5,745 bases of DNA from Chloroflexota bacterium. Its GTDB lineage: Bacteria; Chloroflexota; UBA6077; CF-72. The position numbers and the translations under genes are program-made. The stretch covers positions 1-5,745 of the forward strand of contig JAFAPL010000391.1 in NCBI GenBank assembly GCA_019247135.1. Reading direction: 5' to 3'. The notes under the pieces were generated by a model. It did no database searches. It worked only from the letters and a program-made list of their open reading frames with translations, and was not told the DNA's origin. Positions within the stretch are counted from its first letter, which is position 1. Every line of letters begins with the position of its first letter. Shown piece by piece: positions 1-5,445 of this stretch.

Positions 1-2346
1 CTTTACCGGGTTGGTCCGGTAGAGCACGGTGTCCCAGCGATTCAGTGATGCCGCGGCGTACAGTCGCAGCGCGCGCTCGAAGCTGGCGTTGGCCGCCGCA
101 AGTTTGGCCATTCCGAGGATAGCGCCACACTGGTGATAACCGACGGCTCGCGCCCTCAGTGCTGCATCGAAGTGCTGGCGCGCCTGCGCTTTGTCCAGAT
201 TCGCCAGACTCACGAGGCCCAGGTGGATGTGAGCGTGCGTCTGGAGCTTCGGGTCGCGTGCCTCGATGCCGCGCTGAAGTGACTCCGCATGGTGTGCCAG
301 CGCGTCATCGAGGCGGTCTTCGGTCTCGTCCAGGTGGCCTAACAAGCCGACCGCCGTCGACAGGGTGCGAATGTCCGCGGCGACCCTCGCCGCGACAACC
401 GCTTCTTCGAGATGAATCCGAGCATCGATATGGTTGCCTTGACTCAAGCGCGCGACCCCGAGGAACATGAGTGCCTCCGAGAGGATGTACGTCTTGCCTG
501 ATCGGCGAGCGTAAACAACGGCCTCCTCCAGTTGGGCACTTTTGTCGGCGAGAACGGTTGTGCCGGTTCCGGCCTGGGCCCGCCAGATCAATGCCTGCGC
601 CACTCGGCCCGCGTCATTTGTCTGACGCAGCAGATGGAGCGCCTCGTCCAGTTCTGCCGAGGCGACCAGCGGCTCTCCAATGTCCCCGGCGAAGTCACCC
701 GCGGCCAGCACGGCGGCGGCGCGCAGTTCGACAGGTGCTTCGGGTGCCAGCAGTAACAGCCTGCGCAGCCATTCGCGACCTTCGCTGGGCTGAGTCAGCC
801 GCCAGAACCGCCGCAGATGGACTGCCATCGTAAGCGCGGCCTCCGGAGCTTCGTGCGCGCCCCATTCGAGCGCAGCTCTGAAGTTGCCGAGCTCCTCCTG
901 CAGTTTGTCCGCCCACTGCCCTTGCTGAGCCCCGCGTAGCTCGACGGCGGCGCGGGCGGCCAACTCGGTAAACCACCTGAAGTGGCGTTCGCGCGCGGCG
1001 CCCGCGTCGCCCGACATCTCGAGCCGGGTTCGAGCGTACTCCCGCAGCGTTTCCAGAAGGCGATACCGGGCGCGACCATCGAAACCGCTGCCCGCGACCA
1101 CCATCGACTTGTCGACCAGGCGCCCGAGCACGTCAAAACTGCAGTCCGCGATGGCCTCACCCGCGGCCGGCTCGAAGCCGCCGCTGAAAGCCGAAAGGCA
1201 AGCGAAAGCCCGCCGTTCGCTAGCGTCCAGAAGATCGTGGCTCCAGGTAATCGCTGCGTGGAGTGTCTCGTGTCGCGAGTCGAGCACACGGCCGCGTCGG
1301 CTCAAGATCGAGAATGGCGCCTGCAGTCGGAGGAGAATGTCCTCGACCGGCAGTTGGCCAACGCGAGCCGCCGCCAGCTCGATCGCCAGTGGCAGCCCGT
1401 CCAGACGCCGGCAGATCTCGGCAATCGCGGACCTGGATTGGTTGACGCCGGCCTCGTGCGGCGTCATAAGGCGCGCACGCTCGAGGAACAGCTGCACGCC
1501 AGCAGCTTCAGCCAGCGGCGGTAAAGGCAGCCGCAGCTCTCCCGCGATCCCGAGGGGTTCGCGACTGGTGGACAGAAACGCCACATCGGGTAGACGCTGC
1601 AAGAGCTGCACGACAATGTGGGCGACAGCGTCGATCAGACGCTCGCAGTTGTCGAGCACGATCAACGCTGGCGCGCTGCCGAGCAGACGGCCGATCGAGT
1701 CGACCGGACTGGGGCCCGGATCGCCGCGCCCCCCGAGTGAGTGAACGATCGCTTGGGCCAGCTGTCCTGGATCATCCAATTGGGCAAGGTCGACGAAGTA
1801 CACCGCGCCGAACCCTGTAGCGCGCAGCTCGCGGGCGACCTCGATCGCCAGTCTCGTCTTGCCGACGCCGGCGGGGCCGACAAGGGCAACAAGCTGGGCG
1901 GCCTTCGTCGCGCCCAGGACTTCGTTGACCTCAGTTTCGCGTCCAATGAACGACGTAAGCGGCCGAGGGAGAAGCGCTACACCGACGGCACGAATCGGCA
2001 AGCTCGTATCTTCCAGCGCAGAGATGGGCGGTCGTCGTAGCGGAACGTCACCGCGCGCGCTGAGCGCCGAAGGCGTTTTAGGGCGGCGTCCCGCCAGAGC
2101 CAGCTGCTCTGCTTCGTCCCGTGTCAGGGCCATAGCCAATGCCAGGCGTTCCACCGTATCGGCGTGCGGATAGCGTCGAATCCCGCGCTCGAGGTCGGAG
2201 ATACCTCGGACACTCAAGCGTGCGCGCTCGGCAAGGACGTCTTGCGTCAGGCCAGCACCCAGCCGATAGGCTCGCAGCCACGCCCCGAACCCTCGCCAGA
2301 ACGGTTCCGTCGGCGTTGCTCGGTCGACCCCGCGCGCCTGGTCCAC
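1..2346 (-). CDS. HTH-XRE / NB-ARC-type ATPase / TPR transcriptional regulator, C-terminus cut by window edge
   Basis: This is a cytoplasmic regulator of the STAND ATPase type. The frame is open for 782 codons from GTG 2346 down to base 1 with no stop, so the C-terminus lies outside the window. An XRE-like helix-turn-helix spans about residues 20-75, with the stretch GLTQDVLAERARLSVRGISD. An NB-ARC-like ATPase follows at about 130-440. It has FIGRE near 133, Walker A GPAGVGKT at 157-164, Walker B LIVLDNCE at 228-235, STSREPL near 259 and GLPLA near 317. RYRLLETLREYA near 427 marks the usual winged-helix end of the ATPase core. Residues from about 460 on are alpha-helical and Ala/Leu-rich, with TPR-like repeats such as LEEAVVYARRSG. 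Proteins of this plan are thought to bind DNA once a ligand sensed by the repeats switches the nucleotide state. The target and ligand are unknown here. The start is uncertain: in-frame GTG codons also lie at 2367 and 2379, the frame stays open to 2622, and none has a clear Shine-Dalgarno. GTG 2346 puts the HTH at the usual distance from the N-terminus. The gene is divergent from the exported-protein gene. Confidence 0.9.
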   Translation of the reverse strand, partial: MDQARGVDRATPTEPFWRGFGAWLRAYRLGAGLTQDVLAERARLSVRGISDLERGIRRYPHADTVERLALAMALTRDEAEQLALAGRRPKTPSALSARGDVPLRRPPISALEDTSLPIRAVGVALLPRPLTSFIGRETEVNEVLGATKAAQLVALVGPAGVGKTRLAIEVARELRATGFGAVYFVDLAQLDDPGQLAQAIVHSLGGRGDPGPSPVDSIGRLLGSAPALIVLDNCERLIDAVAHIVVQLLQRLPDVAFLSTSREPLGIAGELRLPLPPLAEAAGVQLFLERARLMTPHEAGVNQSRSAIAEICRRLDGLPLAIELAAARVGQLPVEDILLRLQAPFSILSRRGRVLDSRHETLHAAITWSHDLLDASERRAFACLSAFSGGFEPAAGEAIADCSFDVLGRLVDKSMVVAGSGFDGRARYRLLETLREYARTRLEMSGDAGAARERHFRWFTELAARAAVELRGAQQGQWADKLQEELGNFRAALEWGAHEAPEAALTMAVHLRRFWRLTQPSEGREWLRRLLLLAPEAPVELRAAAVLAAGDFAGDIGEPLVASAELDEALHLLRQTNDAGRVAQALIWRAQAGTGTTVLADKSAQLEEAVVYARRSGKTYILSEALMFLGVARLSQGNHIDARIHLEEAVVAARVAADIRTLSTAVGLLGHLDETEDRLDDALAHHAESLQRGIEARDPKLQTHAHIHLGLVSLANLDKAQARQHFDAALRARAVGYHQCGAILGMAKLAAANASFERALRLYAAASLNRWDTVLYRTNPVK

Positions 2347-2379
2347 CCGTCGCGCCGAGCATAGCACTGTTGTTGGCAC

Positions 2380-2405
2380 ATGCGTGGGTCGAATGCGTGG
2401 GTCAA
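2380..2405. repeat. Tandem 13-bp direct repeat, candidate operator
   Basis: Two adjacent copies, ATGCGTGGGTCGA (2380-2392) and ATGCGTGGGTCAA (2393-2405), match at 12 of 13 positions. The pair starts 33 bases upstream of the chosen regulator start and ends 82 bases before the ATG of the exported-protein gene. Head-to-tail repeats in a divergent spacer are a common arrangement for binding sites of a dimeric or oligomeric regulator. Binding by the neighbouring HTH protein is a guess from position only. If the regulator starts at GTG 2379, the repeat abuts its start codon. Confidence 0.7.
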
Positions 2406-2476
2406 GTGCGTTCTTTGCGTCTGGCAGTCGGAGCGTCCACCGAGCAGTGTGGTGGCGCAAGTTGTCTTCAATTCAC

Positions 2477-2481
2477 GGAGG
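2477..2481 (+). promoter_or_regulatory. Ribosome binding site deciding the start at 2488
   Basis: GGAGG lies six bases before ATG 2488. This strong Shine-Dalgarno match favours 2488 over the in-frame ATG at 2380. The upstream start would add 36 residues ahead of the signal peptide and would overlap the tandem repeat. Confidence 0.8.
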
Positions 2482-2487
2482 TTCCCG

Positions 2488-2973
2488 ATGCGCCGCGTTT
2501 CGATGCACAGTCTGAGATTCCCAACACGCTTCCTGGTGGTCGGCATGGTTGTCGTTTTGCTCGGCACACTCGCCGGCCCGGCCCAGGCGCGCGACGAACG
2601 GGTCACATTCACCAAATGGTTCTCACCCGGTTTCCCGAACATGCTCGGTTTCGTCGACGATGAGCCTGTCGGCAGCTTCAACGGGCAGGTGCTTGACCTC
2701 GTGCCGACACCCGACAACCGATTCATCCTCCTCGAGGCGCAATACAACGTCACCAGCGGCAACCCTTCGAGGTCCTTCAGCGCAGTCATCGCGGGCGAAC
2801 AGAGCGTCCAGAGCGGCAAGGCCGTGTTGACCGGTAGCGTGGTATCCGGCCCGCGCACGGGCGAGCCGGTGAACGTCCAGTTCACCCAGCGCACCGACTG
2901 CCCTGGCGCACCGAAAGGGGTGTGCTTCCAGGGCACTATCCGCATCGGAGACGCAGCCACGGAAAACGATTGA
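2488..2973 (+). CDS. Exported protein of unknown function, 161 aa
   Basis: The protein begins with a typical Sec signal peptide: a basic n-region (residues 1-14, with Arg and His), a hydrophobic core at about 15-29 (FLVVGMVVVLLGTLA), and a likely signal peptidase I site AQA|RDE after residue 34. The mature part is about 127 residues. It is rich in beta-prone and glycine segments (VGSFNGQVLDL, GKAVLTGSVVSG, VNVQFTQ, CFQGTIRIG) and has no membrane helix. Two cysteines, C138 and C146, flank the short loop PGAPKGV and could form a disulfide outside the cell. The alternating strand pattern and G-x-V-x-G repeats resemble small secreted beta-barrel or beta-sandwich proteins annotated as hypothetical in actinobacteria and Chloroflexota. 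That resemblance is from memory and no function follows from it. The gene is divergent from the regulator gene, which may control it. The next gene (transposase) is on the opposite strand, so it is probably monocistronic. Confidence 0.82.
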   Translation: MRRVSMHSLRFPTRFLVVGMVVVLLGTLAGPAQARDERVTFTKWFSPGFPNMLGFVDDEPVGSFNGQVLDLVPTPDNRFILLEAQYNVTSGNPSRSFSAVIAGEQSVQSGKAVLTGSVVSGPRTGEPVNVQFTQRTDCPGAPKGVCFQGTIRIGDAATEND

Positions 2974-3028
2974 CTCTCGTGAAATTCGGTATTCCGAGAT
3001 CGCGGTCCAGGATTGCTGCAAAAGCGGT

Positions 3029-3062
3029 GGTGTAGTGCCCGCGCTTAGTGGCATGTTACGCG
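3029..3062 (+). repeat. IS left terminal inverted repeat (imperfect)
   Basis: The first six bases, GGTGTA, equal those of the other end. Over 34 aligned positions without gaps about 17 match, including CGCG at positions 31-34. This end lies just past the 3' end of the transposase gene, whose stop codon is at 3056-3058 inside the repeat. Confidence 0.6.
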
Positions 3063-4327
3063 ACCTTACTGACGGTGTGCTCCTGATGAGTCCGGGCGAT
3101 CCTCATAGGACCCACCTGCTTGTGCTCCAGATCGCTCAAGCCAAGTCCTCTGGCGCGTGCCAGAAATAGATCGAGCACCGCCCAGCACATACTCAAGCAA
3201 CTGGTTTCTCCGGGGAAGCGACCGATGACTTTTGTCCGTCGCTTCACCTCCTCTAACGAACGCTCCAACAGATTCGACGACCTGAACCGCTTGCGCAGCC
3301 GCGGGAAGTAGTTCAGATGAATGCACAGAGCCGGGAGGTCCTCCGCCAGGCAGGCGGCCGCGCTTGGATACGGCCGCTCCAATTCGGCGAGCAACTTGCT
3401 CAGCCGCCGTTCGGCATCGACCGGGTCGGTGGCTTCATCCAGTGCTGCCCAGTATGCAGCCTTCACCTCGTCGTGCAGACCGGCTCGTTTTGGTAGCTTT
3501 GCGACCAGGTTGCGTAACTTGTGAACAGCGCAGCGGCCGCGGTCCGAGTCCGGCCACAGCTCTTGGATTGCCTTGATGAGACCGGGCGCGCCGTCGCTGA
3601 CCACCAACAAGGGCGCCCGGAGTCCACGCCGCGTGAGATCGCGGCCGAGGTCCAGCCAATCCTCGTGCGACTCACGCTGGCCGAGACGCACTGCCAGCAG
3701 CACGCGTTTGCCTTCGGTGCTATACCCCCAAGCCACCAGCACCCCTTCCTTCTGACCGCTCGGCCGTGTGGGCAAATAGACAGCATCCAAAAACAGCGCC
3801 ATCACGTTGACATCGGCCACGCTTTTGTTGCAGAACGCGGTGTAACGGTCGCGCAATTCGCGGCAAATCCGACTGACCGTGCTCTTCGAGATGTGGCCCA
3901 GCTCGGCCTCCTCAGCGAGGCTCTCGATATCCCGATCTGACAGCCCGCGCACGTAGCCGCCAATGATCAGCGCCTCCAGTGGTCGGGTGCGGACGACCGC
4001 TTTGGTGTCCGGAATCACTCGACTGACGAAACGCTCGGCGGTGTTGCGCACCTGGGGCATGGCAATGCTGAGTGCGCCTTCGGCGGTGTGGATGGGTTTC
4101 GGCCGGGTCCCGTTGCGTGAGCCGGTGGCCATTGGCGTGCGTTGGTAGCGAGCACGGCCCAGGAATGCGGCAACTTCTTCATCGACTGCACGCTGCAACA
4201 CCAGGCGTGCGCCCAGCCGGCCCAGTTCCGCCAGGTGCTCGCTGGCCTCGCCCAGGCCCCTGGTCAGCAACTCCTCGATCTGCTGCTCGAGCCGAACGCT
4301 CGGGGCGATTCTCGCTATCCTCTCCAT
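3056..4327 (-). CDS. IS256-family (mutator-type) DDE transposase, 423 aa
   Basis: The enzyme cuts and rejoins DNA at the ends of its own insertion sequence. The family (Pfam Transposase_mut) is recognised by several features. The N-terminal half has the segment FLGRARYQRTPMATGSRNG (about 55-73). The first catalytic Asp is D181 in LFLDAVY and the second is D245 in VVSDGAPG. The C-x2-H pair CAVH lies at 266-269. The catalytic Glu is E360 in the NLLERSLEEVKRR block (352-364), followed by VIGRFP. All three catalytic residues are present, there is no internal stop, and 423 residues is normal length, so the enzyme may be active. The ATG at 4327 is preceded by a purine-rich AAAGGGGA about ten bases upstream. 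The frame continues upstream to GTG 4390, but the added 21 residues are basic and unlike family N-termini. The C-terminus ends inside the left inverted repeat. Confidence 0.95.
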   Translation of the reverse strand: MERIARIAPSVRLEQQIEELLTRGLGEASEHLAELGRLGARLVLQRAVDEEVAAFLGRARYQRTPMATGSRNGTRPKPIHTAEGALSIAMPQVRNTAERFVSRVIPDTKAVVRTRPLEALIIGGYVRGLSDRDIESLAEEAELGHISKSTVSRICRELRDRYTAFCNKSVADVNVMALFLDAVYLPTRPSGQKEGVLVAWGYSTEGKRVLLAVRLGQRESHEDWLDLGRDLTRRGLRAPLLVVSDGAPGLIKAIQELWPDSDRGRCAVHKLRNLVAKLPKRAGLHDEVKAAYWAALDEATDPVDAERRLSKLLAELERPYPSAAACLAEDLPALCIHLNYFPRLRKRFRSSNLLERSLEEVKRRTKVIGRFPGETSCLSMCWAVLDLFLARARGLGLSDLEHKQVGPMRIARTHQEHTVSKVA

Positions 4328-4409
4328 CTGGCGTAGTTCCCCTTTCGGTGGTTTTCGAACAACCTGCCGTGGGAGGCTACGCCACCTCACTTTTACAGCG
4401 CGCCGGAAA

Positions 4410-4443
4410 CGCGATCCGTCACAACGTGACTGCCGAGTACACC
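4410..4443 (-). repeat. IS right terminal inverted repeat (imperfect)
   Basis: Read on the minus strand this end begins GGTGTACTCGGCAGTC and pairs with the left end at about half of 34 positions, with GGTGTA and CGCG conserved. It lies about 80 bases upstream of the transposase start, so it probably overlaps or adjoins the transposase promoter, as is usual in this family. Confidence 0.6.
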
Positions 4444-4469
4444 CCCCCTAGTCGGTCAGTAGCGACTGT

Positions 4470-4498
4470 GTCTGGCGCAGCGGACAATGCCGCCAGAC
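4470..4498. repeat. Perfect 8-bp inverted repeat (hairpin)
   Basis: GTCTGGCG at 4470-4477 and CGCCAGAC at 4491-4498 form a perfect 8-bp stem with a 13-base loop. It begins 27 bases outside the IS end. It is not followed by a T-run on either strand, so it is not a standard terminator. It might be a protein site, an end of an older mobile element, or chance. Confidence 0.55.
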
Positions 4499-4808
4499 TT
4501 CTATTGCACAGTGAGTGCCCTTGGCAGCATTGCCAGAGCCGCCGGCCGGGACACCACCACGATTCCGTGCCATTGCCCGCGTACCCAGTCGAGTAGGCGC
4601 GCCCGACGCTGTACGCGCCTCAGGCCGCGCGTGCCCGCTCCGACCTCAAGTAGCTGGTCGACGAGCTCGCGCCTTGCCGACAGCTTGTGTTGGCCGAGGT
4701 GCTCATGCGTAGCTACCGCGTGACGCCGGCGTCCTGCCCCCGAGACCACCCGAAATCGGTCGCGTAGGGATCCCCAATCCGCCGGCAAAACGGCCGATTT
4801 TCGCCCAG

Positions 4809-4863
4809 GGAACGCCTGTGGAACGCCTGGGGAACGCCTGTGGAACGGCTGTGGTACGGGCGG
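4809..4863. repeat. Array of 11-bp tandem direct repeats, iteron-like
   Basis: Consecutive units are GGAACGCCTGT (4809-4819), GGAACGCCTGG (4820-4830), GGAACGCCTGT (4831-4841), GGAACGGCTGT (4842-4852) and a decayed GGTACGGGCGG (4853-4863). The first four differ at one position at most from the consensus. The 11-base period equals about one helical turn, so a bound protein would see each copy on the same face of the DNA. The period is not a multiple of three, which argues against a protein repeat. The array ends 115 bases before the pilin-like gene. Confidence 0.85.
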
Positions 4864-4978
4864 CCTTTCACACTCGGTCGCATCACTCCGCGGCCCCGCA
4901 GGCAGAGGGGCACACCCCATCGATGTTCCCCCGACTTGAAGCCGCGGCCCGGTGCCGCTCGGACGCACCTATATACCC

Positions 4979-5230
4979 ATGGACACCGCCCCCATCGTCA
5001 CCCTGTTCACGCAACTCATGACCGCCGGCGTTGCCCTCGGCGCGGTCGTGTGCGCGTTTTTCCTGATGCTCGCGGGCTACCAGTGGATGACCGCCGGTGG
5101 CAGTGTGCGCAGCGTGGAGTCGGCCAGGAGCAGCTTGACCCACGCCATCATCGGGTTCGTCATCGTCGTTTTGTGCAAGGTGCTCGCCAATCTCGTCGCC
5201 TCCGCGCTGGGCGCGCCGACGGCCGGCTGA
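4979..5230 (+). CDS. Putative VirB2/TrbC-like pilin subunit of a conjugative type IV secretion system, 83 aa
   Basis: This small membrane protein has two hydrophobic helices, at about residues 9-34 (AGVALGAVVCAFFLMLAGY) and 56-77 (AIIGFVIVVLCKVLANLVASA). They are joined by a short polar loop, GGSVRSVESARSS. The order helix, then G-Y-x-W-M-T-A-G-G, then a K/R- and E-containing loop, then A-I-I-G-F and a second helix is the pattern of TrbC/VirB2-type subunits and of the small two-helix pilin-like proteins that open conjugation operons in Gram-positive-type systems. No separate signal peptide is visible, so the first helix may act as the membrane anchor. The ATG has no clear Shine-Dalgarno. An in-frame GTG at 4952 would add nine residues and also lacks one. 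The PrgI-like gene starts 35 bases after the stop, as in a conjugation operon. The assignment rests on helix layout and neighbour; other small two-helix membrane proteins remain possible. Confidence 0.62.
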   Translation: MDTAPIVTLFTQLMTAGVALGAVVCAFFLMLAGYQWMTAGGSVRSVESARSSLTHAIIGFVIVVLCKVLANLVASALGAPTAG

Positions 5231-5255
5231 GCCGCCGAGCCGACCCCCTGATCAC

Positions 5256-5259
5256 GAGG
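5256..5259 (+). promoter_or_regulatory. Ribosome binding site of the PrgI-like gene
   Basis: GAGG ends six bases before ATG 5266. It supports this ATG over the longer reading of the same frame from further upstream, which would run across the pilin-like gene in another frame. Confidence 0.7.
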
Positions 5260-5265
5260 TACTGC

Positions 5266-5445
5266 ATGCCCCGCATCCACGAAATGCCCACTCATCTGAA
5301 CGTCGAGGACACCCTGCTCGGCCCGCTGACCCCCAGCCAGCTGGTGCGACTCGCCGCGGGTCTGTCGCTGGCCTACATCACCTGGGACCAAGTGACGGTC
5401 CTCCCCGATCTGCGCAGGCGTCGTTCGACTCCACTCTGTTGCTGA
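5266..5445 (+). pseudogene. PrgI-family conjugation protein, 3'-truncated (59-codon remnant)
   Basis: The N-terminal part reads as a PrgI-type protein, a small inner-membrane component found just before the VirB4-like ATPase in conjugation operons of monoderm bacteria. It has PTHLNVEDTLLGPLTPSQL at residues 8-26, then a hydrophobic helix of about 17 residues (LVRLAAGLSLAYITW). Full-length members have a second membrane helix and a conserved C-terminal segment, which would make them about 90-130 residues. Here the sequence after TWDQ (residues 39-42) soon becomes VTVLPDLRRRRSTPLCC and stops at 5443-5445. That last part overlaps a GNAT acetyltransferase frame that fits its own family, so the tail is read out of frame from foreign sequence. 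The expected virB4 gene is absent downstream. A functional short protein is possible but unlikely. The PrgI assignment comes from memory of the family pattern and is moderately secure. Confidence 0.6.

Larger units (their letters stand above)
2347..2487. promoter_or_regulatory. Divergent intergenic spacer between regulator and exported-protein genes
   Basis: This 141-base spacer separates two divergent starts and must hold the promoters of both genes unless one is leaderless or read from further away. It contains a tandem 13-bp repeat (2380-2405) and a short inverted repeat, CCACC at 2437-2441 with GGTGG at 2451-2455 around a 9-base loop. I could not find a well-spaced -35/-10 pair on either strand. 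A TTGACC on the minus strand near 2404-2399 overlaps the tandem repeat, but no -10 box lies 16-18 bases from it. Calling the spacer regulatory is an inference from gene orientation. Confidence 0.55.
3029..4443 (-). mobile_element. IS256-family insertion sequence, about 1.4 kb, apparently complete
   Basis: One intact transposase gene fills the element, and both ends read inward from GGTGTA. The left end begins at 3029 and the right end, read on the minus strand, begins at 4443. A length near 1,415 bases is normal for the family. Ends were placed by comparing sequences outside the transposase gene. The 7-base C run at 4442-4448 leaves the right end uncertain by a few bases. No 8- or 9-bp target duplication could be matched between the flank before 3029 and the flank after 4443, even with small shifts of the boundary. 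Confidence 0.8.
4444..4978. other. 535-base stretch without a supported gene, upstream of the pilin-like gene
   Basis: No frame here gives a protein I recognise. The plus strand has one short coding-like patch at 4654-4764 (37 codons, with LVDELAPCRQLVLAEVLMRS) bounded by in-frame TAG codons and with high third-position G/C, possibly the relic of a lost gene. The minus strand is open from 4968 to 4501 but its product is low-complexity and Arg-rich and matches no family I know. Structural signals are a hairpin at 4470-4498, a second possible hairpin pairing 4485-4494 with 4523-4532, a near-palindrome around CGGCCG at 4791-4796 flanked by AAAA and ATTTT, and the 11-bp repeat array at 4809-4863. 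The stretch may be a control or transfer-origin region of the decayed conjugative element, but that is inference. Confidence 0.5.

Noticed and set aside
795..1289. Long open frame on the minus strand out of register with the regulator, and plus-strand frames at 982-1524 and 1109-1744
   Set aside because: They overlap the regulator gene, whose frame carries the Walker motifs and family sequence. Open shadow frames are expected in GC-rich coding DNA.
2078..2362. ATG 2362 as the start of a 94-codon minus-strand protein
   Set aside because: It is out of frame with the HTH protein, and its product is Arg/Gly/Pro-rich with no family pattern. The HTH and ATPase are in the frame of GTG 2346.
2437..2455. 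Inverted repeat CCACC/GGTGG in the divergent spacer, considered as an operator
   Set aside because: Five pairs around a nine-base loop are common by chance in GC-rich DNA. It is noted only as part of the spacer.
2247..2960. 237-codon minus-strand frame opposite the exported-protein gene
   Set aside because: It is antisense to a gene with a signal peptide and a good ribosome binding site, and its product shows no domain.
2986..2997. Short palindrome TCGGTATTCCGA after the exported-protein gene, considered as a terminator
   Set aside because: The stem has only four pairs and no T-run follows.
4501..4968. Minus-strand open frame of 155 codons downstream of the IS
   Set aside because: It reads across the 11-bp repeat array, giving low-complexity Pro/Arg-rich sequence, has no recognisable motif, and its upstream part lies antisense to the leader of the pilin-like gene. 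A weak possibility remains for the part at 4501-4728.
4970..4975. TATATA just before ATG 4979, considered as a -10 promoter element
   Set aside because: It lies three bases before the start codon, which would put transcription start inside the gene, and the only -35-like CTTGAA is 29 bases away.
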